A stretch of DNA of 10,917 nt. Source: Phoronis ovalis (Eukaryota; Phoronida; Phoronidae). Each line of letters opens with the position of its first letter. Positions within the stretch are counted from its first letter, which is position 1. The stretch is taken from the NCBI GenBank assembly GCA_028565635.1, contig JAOXYB010058457.1:1-10917 (forward strand), read 5' to 3'. The position numbers and the translations under genes are program-made. Under the pieces are notes generated by a model. It did no database searches. It saw only the letters and a list, made by a program, of their open reading frames with translations, and was not told the origin of the DNA. This document shows positions 1 through 7,329 of the stretch, piece by piece.

Positions 1-110
1 CGTTCTAATCGCAGCCTTTCGAGTTAAATCACAACTCTCGACACGGGGGCGCGATCGCTTGCGAGAACGGAAACTGCGGGCGAGAAATTCCGCGCCATGC
101 TCTTTTAACT
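1..110. other. CpG-rich patch at the window edge
   Basis: The first 110 bases are much richer in GC and CpG than the AT-rich sequence that follows, with clusters such as GGGGGCGCGATCGC and GCGGGCGAG. The patch stops sharply near position 110. A plus-strand frame is open from the window edge to about 178, and a 24-codon minus-strand frame begins at an ATG near 99, but neither product resembles a family I know. It could be the edge of a promoter island, an exon of a neighbouring gene or a repeat. The window cuts it off, so the choice cannot be made here. Confidence 0.4.
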
Positions 111-132
111 GGGCAAGCTTTGTCACTGTTAC

Positions 133-138
133 TTTATT
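133..138 (-). terminator. Possible polyadenylation signal (distal)
   Basis: AATAAA on the minus strand, about 240 bases past the stop codon of the zinc-finger gene. This is a second candidate signal beyond the one at 222-227. The hexamer is common in AT-rich DNA, so support is weak. Confidence 0.25.
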
Positions 139-221
139 ATTGTCATTTTTTCTTTGCTTTAATACGTTTTGTAGTTGAATTGTAGTTGTTATATTTTGAA
201 TTAATAATCGTTCACCGTGAA

Positions 222-227
222 TTTATT
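222..227 (-). terminator. Possible polyadenylation signal (proximal)
   Basis: AATAAA on the minus strand, about 155 bases downstream of the stop codon at 380-382 of the zinc-finger gene. Distance and orientation fit a 3' UTR end. Nothing else in the sequence confirms its use. Confidence 0.35.
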
Positions 228-379
228 GTGCGAGGTAGGTAACGAGTTCAATACATGTAAACTAGTCTAATCTCGATGTGTTCCAGTGCATTCTCAATCC
301 GACTATCTATGCAAGAGCACATTCTAATGATTTGTACCGCTACCTAAAAAATTAAAACAATCTTACCGTTATGCTATTG

Positions 380-823
380 TCACTGTTGTTTATGTACTGT
401 TTGATCACTGCAGCTAGTACACAACTTGAGAAATTCACTCAATACGGAAGTGTATGTTATTTTCTTGGATTGTAAGCCGCTAAACTCTAATTCATAGTGA
501 ATGCAGATATATCTGAGTTGTTTAACTTTTAATTCGTTCAAATCTTTTAATTCCCTCCAAGACAAATTCATATTTTGAAATAGTACAGGATGAGAGACAC
601 ACAATGTATCAAACATTTCGCTTCCTAGATTTTGTTCTGCAACAGCCTGATCTAGTTCATCATCATCGTCTTCTTTCTCGCTACTGTCACCGCTCACAAG
701 TCCTCTCCGTTGCACAGCGTGTAACCTTACAAACAAACTGGCAATTTGCTTCGCCATTCTCCACTCATCTGGCTCGAAAACTAATCCGGTGTTTCCCTCT
801 AGGAGTTTTATTTCTGGCGCAAT
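380..823 (-). CDS. Terminal exon, uncharacterised GWALK-type zinc-finger protein (C-terminal part)
   Basis: This is the last exon of a minus-strand gene: 147 residues, then TGA at 382-380. A good acceptor (TTTTGCTTACAG) sits just before position 823 and begins the exon in phase 0, matching the phase 0 donor of exon 1829-2092. Residues 14-34 hold VFEPDEW...AKQIASLFVRL, the end of a conserved block that starts in the previous exon (KADPSQ). Residues 47-58 are strongly acidic. Residues 97-112 (LKVKQLRYICIHYEL) look like a SAP-type helix pair, and CTSC sits near 135-138. I recognise this order from a widespread but functionally uncharacterised family of animal zinc-finger proteins; its role is unknown to me. 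A nuclear or nucleic-acid role is only inferred from the zinc-finger and SAP-like parts. The frame is intact. Confidence 0.8.
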   Translation of the reverse strand: MAPEIKLLEGNTGLVFEPDEWRMAKQIASLFVRLHAVQRRGLVSGDSSEKEDDDDELDQAVAEQNLGSEMFDTLCVSHPVLFQNMNLSWRELKDLNELKVKQLRYICIHYELEFSGLQSKKITYTSVLSEFLKLCTSCSDQTVHKQQ

Positions 824-1001
824 CTGTAAGCAAAAATCCTGATACACCAAATTGGCCTTTTAAGTAAACATTTCAAAACAAATACATATTTTCAAACTAT
901 GAGTGCTGCTGTGCAAACCAAAACTTTTGAGATCTGTGATGACTGGGTGTTAATTCACACCTTTTATAAAATATATTAATCAGTCATTTTCAATATACAT
1001 G

Positions 1002-1668
1002 CAGGGGCGGATACAGAGCACAGTTGTGACAGGTTTCCAAATTAGTTTTATTTTTTTTCACTAGGTGGCGCTTCTATTATTGCGCCATCGCCATTTGGTG
1101 GAAGATTGCCAAATGGTGTAACATAAAAAGTCTCAGTGACGTGAATACCATATAATAATCTATTTATTGCCAAACAGAAAATCTTACATTTCCATAGTCA
1201 CTTCAACAAGCTACTAAGTGTCTTCCATTTGGAACTTCCACACCATGTGAGATTAATTAATCTATGAACAAAATATAAACAAAAGCAATCCTAATTTTAA
1301 TCCGGACCCGCATTGGTTAAAGTATTACATTTTCAATAATCTTGCCGTGGTTGATTAGGCTAACAAAGAAAATAAAGGATAAAAGATGATGTAGGCTTGT
1401 TGAACACATGGCGTAGGAACACTCATTATATAATTAACACATTTTAGCCGTGCTTATACATTCAAATAAGTTAATCCAAGCTCATACGATTACAGCATAG
1501 AGGAACAAAGGAACCATTTCTAGCCTAGGAAAACGGTCAAAAAAACGTGACCGTTTTCGAAACAACTTTTAACATGAGTTTTATAGGGTTTTCTAGGATT
1601 TTTGTCCCCCCAGAAATTTCGTGACCGTGTTCCAGAAAACGGCGGAAATCCCCATGTATCCGCGCCTG
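1002..1668. mobile_element. hAT-like non-autonomous DNA transposon (MITE)
   Basis: The left end CAGGGGCGGATAC (1002-1014) and the reverse complement of the right end, CAGGCGCGGATAC (1668-1656), match at 12 of 13 positions. The ends abut an exact direct repeat TACATG (996-1001 and 1669-1674), a likely target duplication. hAT elements normally make 8 bases, so a 6-base match may be an eroded duplication. The CAGGGGCGGAT terminus is typical of animal hAT elements. Sub-terminal repeats are visible: a perfect 11-base stem GAAAACGGTCA / TGACCGTTTTC (1529-1539 / 1548-1558) and a second CGTGACCGT near 1620. No transposase is encoded in its 667 bases, so it needs a transposase supplied elsewhere. It lies inside an intron of the minus-strand gene. 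Confidence 0.7.
1529..1558. repeat. Perfect 11-base hairpin inside the hAT-like element
   Basis: GAAAACGGTCA and TGACCGTTTTC are exact reverse complements separated by an 8-base loop. The CGTGACCGT motif recurs at about 1620-1628 nearer the element end. Sub-terminal repeats of this kind are transposase-binding sites in hAT elements; that role here is inferred. Confidence 0.6.
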
Positions 1669-1828
1669 TACATGTAAGCGCAATCCTGAAATTGCTATGA
1701 AGCAAACAATTTCTGTACATTGTTCATACTTTTATGCTACTTACACTTGGAATCTAACAATTTAAAAAAATTAACTGGGACTGAGTAAACAAAAATCAGC
1801 ATATGCAAAAAGATCTGAGTAATCATAC

Positions 1829-2092
1829 CTGTGACGGATCAGCTTTCTGGTTAGTTCTTGCACCTTCATTGAATTTATCAGTTAAATACTTCTTCACTTT
1901 TGATGTCATGCGAGTTGGTTTTGCTGCTTGTTTAAGTGCCCAGCCTTTCCGTGATTCCACATTTTCAACCATTTCTTGTGATAAACTTTCAATACCCATT
2001 GCATGGGAACTAGATGATGTGCCAACTGAAATGATAGCATAAGAACTTTCAGTATAATTGCATGTACTGGTTATAAAATCTCTGCTACCCAT
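1829..2092 (-). CDS. Internal exon with the GWALK and KKYLTDKF blocks, same zinc-finger gene
   Basis: The minus-strand exon ends at a strong donor CAG|GTATGATT (GT at 1828-1827) in phase 0. In the 88 residues counted from the first Met, GWALK lies at 50-54. KVKKYLTDKF is at 65-74, Gly at 77, and KADPSQ at 83-88, which runs directly into IAPEIK of the last exon. This is the signature core of an uncharacterised animal zinc-finger family, where a GWALK motif precedes a 'VKxYL..KF..G..T..KADP' block and an 'E(E/D)W...QI..FF.RL' block. The first 35 or so residues are Ser/Thr-rich and unconserved. The true 5' boundary is unclear: the only acceptor in the right phase (TTTAGAG, just beyond 2098) is weak, so a small exon may be missing upstream. 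The ATG at 2092 is simply the first Met in the open frame. Confidence 0.75.
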
Positions 2093-3430
2093 GCTAAACT
2101 CTAAATTTTGTTTCCATTATTATAAATATATGAAATGCAGATTAATTAATTTATTTTACATAGGTCCACATATTTTTATTAATGTATTCTCACCTCCCAA
2201 CAAGTAAATGCAGAACAGCCTTTACCTTATTCAAAATCTATTGTACCACAGCTAACTGTATGGATATGACAACTAACTATCTTATACTATTGCTCCTAAT
2301 TAAATAATGGAATGTAGCAAATCATTATTGCAGTCTAGAAATAACAAGTGGAGCTAAATACTGTAATACTTGAGCATTAACTTTTTTTTTGCAATACAAG
2401 CTTTTAATTAACATCAAAGCAATCACAACATTTAACATAGCCAGCAATACCTAAATAAATTTGTACCTATGTTTACTTGCACACTTTACTGTCCATTTTA
2501 GCTTGATTTTATCAAAAATTGGTAAGTTATCAGGTGCTGCTGACTCGCGTCACCAAATATCAAGATGACTGTCAAGTTCTGCTTGTGACTTGAACGCTGA
2601 CGAACACCCGAACACCCACGACAATATAACATTTGTAGATTGGGGATTTGATGGCGCAGGGAAAATGATAACATTCTGTAATTGTTTGACTGGAAAGTGT
2701 TCCTGTCAAAAATGAAAAAAAAAGCACACTGTGTTGCAAATATCTCTCCCAAAATAGATACGCTGTGCATAATTCACTTGTTAATTTTATACCCTATGGT
2801 AACTAAATGTGTGAACATTTATGGACCTTAATTTTTTGTACCTGTTGTAAATGTGTTTTCCAAGAAATACACTATGTGATCAACGAATATTTTCGAAAAT
2901 ATACCCTGTGTTTACATACCCAGCAACACAAGTATACTATGTGGTAAATAGGGCTTTGAAAAACATGAACAACAACCTTGAGGTGCCTGCAGGAGCTGTA
3001 AAAGGGGCATGTTGGGTGACATAATTATGTTTATAGGGACTTTGAATGACAGTACCATGCCACCTCCCCTAGAATATTGTACATTCACATGACTTGTATC
3101 AATAACTGAACAGAAATGTACTGGACATCTGTGGTAATGAATAGTAAAATGCCAATTGCAAGGAATTAAAGACTACATATACAGCATGCCACACACAGTA
3201 AAGTAAGCTAGCAAAAACAAATTAGACGAAATGTTTTTTTACTACAAATTTGTTATTCAGGGAAAACTAATACGATAAATTTACATATTTGTGTTATGTC
3301 TGTACACAGATTACCTTTGTTTACAAGTCATGAGGCCATGAAAATCACTACCAGTAACTAGAGGTTTAACCCAAAATTTGCCGCATAAGAAAAGGAAACT
3401 TTTTTTGGAATGCACTGTATATTCTTTTAC
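2093..3430 (-). other. Long intron of the zinc-finger gene
   Basis: This AT-rich stretch lies between two exons of the minus-strand gene. Short open frames occur (for example 2498-2770 on the minus strand), but their products are low-complexity and match nothing I know. It may hide a short exon, because the acceptor assigned to exon 1829-2092 is weak. I see no transposon ends, RNA genes or tandem repeats here. Confidence 0.5.
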
Positions 3431-3585
3431 CTGAACTATTGATTCCTCAACTTCTTCACTAGATATATGTTCGAGTTCTTCAACAGATATCTTTGGCACA
3501 TCTACAGTTTGTTGGACATGGGGAATATTTTCAAGTTCTATAGGATCAGTTTTGCAAAATTTGCTATGGCATTGGTTGCACAAAA
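3431..3585 (-). CDS. Internal exon with Cys-x2-Cys-x4-Cys and an acidic linker, same zinc-finger gene
   Basis: The exon has 155 bases, bounded by acceptor CATATTTCAG (AG at 3587-3586) and donor CAG|GTAAAAG (GT at 3430-3429). It starts in phase 1 and ends in phase 0. The 51 complete codons begin LCNQCHSKFC, giving Cys-x2-Cys-x4-Cys, which could be part of a zinc-binding segment completed by upstream exons. From about residue 13 it becomes acidic (runs such as SVEELEHISSEEVEES), a probably disordered linker. No complete C2H2 finger is visible in the exon. Belonging to the same gene as the two downstream exons rests on strand, order and the phase 0 donor. Confidence 0.6.
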
Positions 3586-4092
3586 CTGAAATATGTAAGA
3601 ATATCTGTTGTATTTACACTTCATAACTTGTGCTTGGATAACAAATAAATGTGCAACACAGTCACATACCATAACTTACAGAGTTGTAATGTATGAGTTA
3701 ACTACCCTAGTGACAACCTGCTATTAGCAAAACTGAGCTTACTGTGTAGCTATTTGATTAATCAAAGTGAAATAGTAATCATATCTGTTACGTGCATATA
3801 ATTTTATCCCAGTTGTAGTTTATAATCACACAGATAAATGCAGTGCTGGAGTAGAATAAAATAGTAACAAGTACTGTACCATTCAATAAAATATATTTTT
3901 AACAGTGGATTGGAAAGTGACAAGAACATGTTTCCCAGGTGGAGCTGTTATTCATCAATAAATATAATAAACAGGCAGCAGCTCCATATAAATATAAAGC
4001 AAGCAATAAATATATTTTAATACAGACAACCAAAAAAAATCTCTGCAACATAGCCAAGATGACTTTTTCCATAAAATGTGACAAATACTCAC
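3586..4092 (-). other. Probable intron, no feature seen
   Basis: AT-rich sequence upstream of the Cys-x2-Cys exon. The open frame at 3899-4084 on the minus strand gives a hydrophobic, compositionally biased product without family resemblance, so I do not call it. No repeats or RNA genes are seen. Confidence 0.4.
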
Positions 4093-4128
4093 AAGAACCA
4101 ACATGACTCCAAATCTGTCTTGAAGTTT
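4093..4128 (-). CDS. Possible 36-base upstream exon of the zinc-finger gene
   Basis: A minus-strand segment lies between a pyrimidine/T-rich acceptor TTTATTTTAG (AG at 4130-4129) and a consensus donor CTT|GTGAGT (GT at 4092-4091). In the only frame whose phase fits the next exon (phase 1 out), it reads TSRQIWSHVGS. The split codon T+TT then gives Phe, so the join is SHVGSFLCNQCHSKFC. Splice sites and phase are its only support; 36 bases is too short for a homology argument. Confidence 0.25.
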
Positions 4129-5305
4129 CTAAAATAAATTTATTTTAACAGGGTTTGCACTAACTAATGTCTTGCTCAGAAATGGAATGCGTTTGAGAAC
4201 GGTTCAAAATAAGATCAATCTCACTTATCTATTTCCTAATCCGATGTGACTGGTTTTGATACGAATTAAATAATCACTAATATCTCCTCTTGCATGAAAC
4301 CAGGGGCACTCCTGTCTTTTCTTCCTTTTTGTGTGCAGAACCACCACAAAAATCGTTCTCACAGGAATATAGTCTTTTTACATCTGCTTGATTGAAATAC
4401 TAGGATTCCGTCTTCCAACTGAGAAAAATGAGTTTCTTTTATAGCTACTTTTTGCAATGTATGAAATGGGTCCCCTTTGGTGACCCCTGGGGCCAAATGA
4501 CAAAGTGTAAAATTACAAAATATTTTACTGAATCGTATTGCAAGGACAACTTTAACATATCCTAATACCAGTTTGGCTATATCTAATTGATTAAAGCATT
4601 TGCTTTGACGTCAAACACAGCTAAAACTGTGAAAACATTACTGGGCTAAAAACGGGGAAAAAAGGAATTGGTTCCCTATTTTCTCCAGTAGCACCCCTGG
4701 GAGAAAATATTTTGGAATTAGTAACCTATTCCCTATGGGTATGTTTGAGCCAAATTTGGTTCAATTCGGCCAACCTTTCATTTCCAAGTTTTACATATAT
4801 TACCTGGCTGTATCTGGCATTTATTTTTAAAACATTATCTGCACTGAATTCAGTAGCAAAGTATAACGATATTAATTTTCAGTTTTATCGACTGCTAAAT
4901 AAAAAAATACATAATTGGGAACTTCCTGAATTTATATATATATATATGTATATATTTATTAAATAAACTGCTTATATTATGTTCCATCCCGAGGGCACTA
5001 TTCTCATGAGATAAATGTTATTAATAATTGCCTGCCTTCTCAGTTTTCGTTCTTAAAACTGTAATCAAATATTTAATATTTATGACTGTAATAGCAGATG
5101 CTCGTTTTAATTCGATACATTTTCGTCGTTTATGAGTAATAATACGTATGTAAACGATACATTCTACCTAAATTAAGCCGCAGTTAACGTCATGTGTGAA
5201 CGCGGCCGGATTGAGCAGTACCTTGCTCATATTTAGATACTCTAATTAGACATATTTCATGCTTTAGTGATATATAATGTGTATTTTTTGAAAGCATATT
5301 GCTAA
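4129..5305. other. Spacer between divergent genes, repeat debris
   Basis: No gene is recognised. There are CAGGGG / CCCCTG pieces (4301-4314, 4485-4495, 4686-4699) and a degenerate stretch near 4744-4775 (CCAAATTTGGTTCAATTCGG) that resembles the end of a dispersed repeat. A short TA microsatellite lies near 4932-4958. The part from about 5095 to 5215 is richer in CpG (AACGCGGCCGG) and contains AACGTCAT, a cAMP-response-element-like half-site. It sits between the minus-strand gene and the plus-strand receptor and could hold promoters for either. Confidence 0.35.
4301..4699. mobile_element. Possible second hAT-like MITE remnant
   Basis: CAGGGGCACTCCTG (4301-4314) and the reverse complement of 4686-4699 (CAGGGGTGCTACTG) match at 11 of 14 positions. 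They would bound a 399-base element without coding capacity. Flanking sequence shows no convincing target duplication, and an internal CCCCTGGGG copy could be a chance partner. Treat as tentative. Confidence 0.25.
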
Positions 5306-5354
5306 ATGTATGCAGTGTACGCTGTTAAAACCATGACATTACTAAGATATACAG
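5306..5354 (+). CDS. Possible first coding exon of the Cys-loop receptor-like gene
   Basis: An ATG at 5306, with an in-frame TAA immediately before it, opens 16 codons (MYAVYAVKTMTLLRYT) plus one base, ending at donor ACAG|GTGAAT. The phase 1 end fits the phase 1 start of exon 5430-5501, joining through a GTG codon to LPPIMQ. The peptide is only mildly hydrophobic and is not a convincing signal peptide, which a functional receptor subunit would need. The real first exon may lie elsewhere or be lost. Confidence 0.25.
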
Positions 5355-5429
5355 GTGAATATTGTCGTGTATTTTATATTGTCTAAGCTTCTCCACTATA
5401 TTATAATCTAACGCATCACATTTTTTCAG

Positions 5430-5501
5430 TGCTTCCCCCTATTATGCAAATTGTGAATCGTGGAGACTACTCCAAGATGTTATATCCAAATTTTGAAACA
5501 T
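5430..5501 (+). CDS. Cys-loop receptor exon: start of the ligand-binding domain
   Basis: The acceptor ATTTTTTCAG (AG at 5428-5429) opens a 72-base exon ending at CAT|GTCAGT. It reads LPPIMQIVNRG then DYSKMLYPNFET. This matches the N-terminal helix and following turn of anionic Cys-loop receptors, where a short helix (LDxLL or similar) is followed by YDxRIRPNF. The exon starts and ends in phase 1, as the corresponding exon does relative to its neighbours in this gene. The canonical basic residues before PNF are replaced (MLYPNF). The frame is open. Assignment rests on the YxxxxxPNF pattern, splice sites and position ahead of other receptor exons in the same orientation. Confidence 0.55.
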
Positions 5502-5735
5502 GTCAGTATGAAAAATAACATGGATTAAATCTGTCTCTTAGAAATAGTCTAGTGTAACATTTTGAGTTTTAAAAATCCACGTATGATATTCAGTTAACCT
5601 TGAACTTTTCCTAAATCAGATTAAATATAGATAACTAGTATTGTAATGATCAAATTTCAACTTACAGTTTAGTTACATTTTCAATGTGGATGTAATCGTA
5701 AATGAAAAAAATATTTAATGTTGCGTTTTTCATAT

Positions 5736-5803
5736 CGAAACCAACAGTTGTAACGTGTGATATTTACGTAAACAGTTTGGACTCAGTAAGTGTGTAAGGC
5801 ATG
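5736..5803 (+). pseudogene. Damaged beta1-strand exon of the receptor (acceptor lost, in-frame stop)
   Basis: Read from 5738, the frame gives KPTVVTCDIYVNSLDSVSV, a stop (TAA at 5795-5797) and then GM, before a consensus donor ATG|GTGAGT at 5804. This aligns without gaps to the family segment [22 protein letters not shown], with the stop where a Thr is expected. The 68-base span 5736-5803 is the size I recall for this exon in vertebrate glycine/GABA-A receptor genes. Its expected acceptor has AT instead of AG (5734-5735), after a good pyrimidine tract. A working transcript could instead use AACAG|TT at 5748 and the GTAAGT donor at 5786, giving a 38-base phase-compatible exon that skips the stop but trims the strand. 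I favour damage. Confidence 0.6.
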
Positions 5804-5978
5804 GTGAGTAATCACCTTATATACTTGTAGTTTAGGTCAGTAAGACAGGTTATCAAGTTCCCTAAAATATAATTGCAGTTGTGCTAACGTGTAACCTGAC
5901 TCTGCCATAAATTGTTGATTGTCCAACTCAGGAACTTAGTTATACAAGTTTCTCACATACCTTCTCCCATAACGCATA

Positions 5979-6005
5979 TACACACACCACACACACGTAC
6001 ACAGA
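5979..6005. repeat. Short CA-rich microsatellite-like run
   Basis: An imperfect alternation of CA dinucleotides (ATACACACACCACACACACG...). It is too short and interrupted to say more; it lies in the receptor gene region where exons are missing. Confidence 0.5.
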
Positions 6006-6235
6006 TACAATGATAAATACAACCATGTTTTATGAAGAATATTATGATATAAACTGTAGTAGCAGACAGGCATAAACATTTGTAAATAGTTGGAATCTAG
6101 TTATTTGTAAATAGATCAAATGTTTTCATAGATAGCCAGTTTGATAGTTAATGTCAACTTGTTTGCAATTTAGTTCTTAATTAATTTAATGATATCTTGC
6201 TACCATGCCTAAACGTGAGTTCTTGAATTCTGGTT

Positions 6236-6306
6236 TTGTTTGACCCTTAATATTTACCATATGTTCTCATTTATATTTGCCAAAATCAAGTTCCAGAAAA
6301 GCACAA
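6236..6306 (+). pseudogene. Possible remnant of the Cys-loop exon
   Basis: Up to the consensus donor GTAAGT (6307), one frame reads CLTLNIYHMFSFIFAKIKFQ then KST. It ends in phase 1, the phase needed by exon 6524-6658. It can be laid against the family LTLACPMDLKNFPMDVQTC with LTL and M-x4-F kept, but both signature cysteines are absent and there is no acceptor AG at the expected start. The similarity is weak and could be chance in AT-rich DNA. Confidence 0.2.
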
Positions 6307-6523
6307 GTAAGTATATATAGAAATATTACAAGAAATATTTCCACTATAAACCTTGCCAAATAAACTAACCATTTTTAATCCATTAAAGCAAAAATGTATG
6401 TTTCTATGTAATTCAAGTCAAAATCGGCCATTTTATTATGCATCACATATCTATATATGATGAAATTTCGCTCTTGTTCGATGTTTTAGCAGACATTTTT
6501 GCATATTGTTTACCTTGCACTAG

Positions 6524-6658
6524 ATTGTTACACATTGGATGAACTTCAGTTTGTTTGGCGTGACGTAAATCCTGTTCAGTTGAATCCCAACCTAATATTG
6601 GCACAGTTTAAAATCGGCAACTGGAGCATCAAGACATGCCAGAGTTCATATATGATTG
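6524..6658 (+). CDS. Cys-loop receptor exon: loop B end to loop C, with second-disulfide first cysteine
   Basis: A 135-base exon lies between acceptor CCTTGCACTAG (AG at 6522-6523) and donor ATTG|GTAATT; phase 1 on both sides. It reads CYTLDELQFVWRD, then VNPVQLNPNLILAQFKIGNW and SIKTCQSSYMI. This aligns with the family run GYTMNDLIFEW...LPQF...L. The Cys in KTC is followed by exactly ten residues before the Cys of NFTC in the next exon, the spacing of the second, glycine/GluCl/HisCl-type disulfide. The loop C Tyr (SSY) and, after the splice, the Phe of NFTC correspond to the agonist-site Tyr and Phe of vertebrate glycine receptors. The residue usually Gly in FGYT or YGYT is Cys here. No stop or frameshift is seen. 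Confidence 0.8.
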
Positions 6659-7006
6659 GTAATTACTAATCTGTACATAAAAATTACGTTAGTCTTGTGC
6701 ATGTTTATGCGTTTTGTCTGCTGTTAAGGTTAGACTACAACTAAGTACAGCTGACAGTATTCACAACTTGCAAACAATGAACAGTTAGCACTAGTAGAAT
6801 ATGTGTTCCTGGTGTTGTGAGTTAACTGGGGTGATCAAATGTTTCCATAATTTCAAATTTTGTAATTGTAAAGGCACACTGCACTTCACACACTCACACG
6901 ATGCATACACAAAACAGTCCGGGTTACCTAACATCCGCCGATTTTCACTCGAATCGCGTCGTTGTATATACTGACCAAACTCGTTGTACAAACCACAAAT
7001 TCGTTG

Positions 7007-7293
7007 AGCACGGACAAGTCACGTGTGATAATACCAGAGTTCGTACATCATTCACACGTTCTGGTTCGTACATCATTCACACTTCCTGGTTCGTACATCA
7101 TTCACACGTTCTGGTTCGTACATCATTCACACGTTCTGGTTCGTACATCATTCACACGTTCTGGTTCGTACATCATTCACACGTTCTGGTTCGTACATCA
7201 TTCACAGTTTCTGAAATTCTTTAGATATGTATTATAAATGCAGTGTGAGTGATGACCGAACTCTGAGATTATCACTCGTCGCTCGTCTATGCT
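7007..7293. repeat. Imperfect inverted repeat enclosing the 25-base array
   Basis: The segment 7007-7057 and the reverse complement of 7243-7293 align without gaps for 51 bases with about 40 identities; the inner 33 bases (7025-7057 / 7243-7275) have 28. Both arms contain a version of the array unit: the left arm runs into copy one, and the right arm holds a single inverted copy (GTGTGAGTGATGACCGAAC). It could form a large hairpin or cruciform, or be the ends of a small mobile element. No target duplication is evident. Confidence 0.6.
7039..7213. repeat. Seven tandem copies of a 25-base unit
   Basis: Copies start at 7039, 7064, 7089, 7114, 7139, 7164 and 7189. The common unit begins GTTCGTACATCATTCACACG and continues TTCTG. 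Five copies are identical. Copy two differs at two positions (CTTCCTG end) and copy seven at two (CAGTTTCTG end). The unit has no stop in any plus-strand frame and its length is not a multiple of three, so it creates repetitive open frames that are not genes. Near-identity of the central copies suggests recent expansion or homogenisation. Confidence 0.95.
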
Positions 7294-7329
7294 GTTTCAT
7301 GGTGAGTGTTCAATAAGTGCCTGTGATTG

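Larger units (their letters stand above)
824..1828 (-). other. Intron of the zinc-finger gene
   Basis: The phase 0 intron lies between donor CAG|GTATGATT (GT at 1828-1827) and acceptor CTTACAG (AG at 825-824). About two thirds of it is occupied by the hAT-like element at 1002-1668. The rest is AT-rich with no recognisable gene. Confidence 0.75.
5804..6523 (+). other. Stretch where two receptor exons are expected but not found
   Basis: Between the damaged exon and exon 6524-6658, the family normally has one exon of about 220 bases (WxDxRL, IWxPDxFF, loops D, A and E) and a shorter Cys-loop exon. I read all three plus-strand frames and found neither with its motifs. The stretch is AT-rich, contains a CA-rich run near 5979-6005, and has a consensus donor GTAAGT at 6307 that may mark a remnant Cys-loop exon. 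Confidence 0.5.

Noticed and set aside
604-867. Plus-strand open frame of 87 codons
   Set aside because: It lies opposite the last exon of the zinc-finger gene, whose family motifs and splice sites show the minus strand to be coding.
1520-1720. Minus-strand open frame of 66 codons
   Set aside because: It overlaps the right end of the hAT-like element and runs across its boundary; the product is unrecognisable.
1803-2042. Plus-strand open frame of 79 codons
   Set aside because: Antisense of the GWALK exon; no family features.
2498-2770. Minus-strand open frame of 90 codons inside the zinc-finger gene region
   Set aside because: No motif of the family, no splice sites in suitable phase and biased composition. 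Treated as intron.
4385-4424. Minus-strand exon candidate after a good acceptor TTTTTCTCAG
   Set aside because: The phase needed to join the 36-base exon at 4093-4128 creates a stop at the junction, and no family motif is present.
4712-4966. Plus-strand open frame of 84 codons ending in a TA repeat
   Set aside because: AT-driven hydrophobic product overlapping a repeat-like segment and a TA microsatellite.
6164-6216. A Cys-x13-Cys pattern on the plus strand with Leu and Phe at Cys-loop positions, followed by a GTGAGT donor
   Set aside because: An in-frame TAA lies within it, the donor phase does not fit exon 6524-6658, and flanking residues do not match the family. Probably chance; noted because it is exactly where a Cys-loop exon is expected.
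7039-7213. CRISPR-like repeat array
   Set aside because: The 25-base units are directly adjacent with no spacers, and the context is an animal intron. It is a minisatellite.
6901-7237. Two overlapping plus-strand open frames of about 90-107 codons
   Set aside because: Most of both products is the translated 25-base tandem repeat, which has no stop in any plus frame. The repetitive peptide comes from the array, not from a gene.
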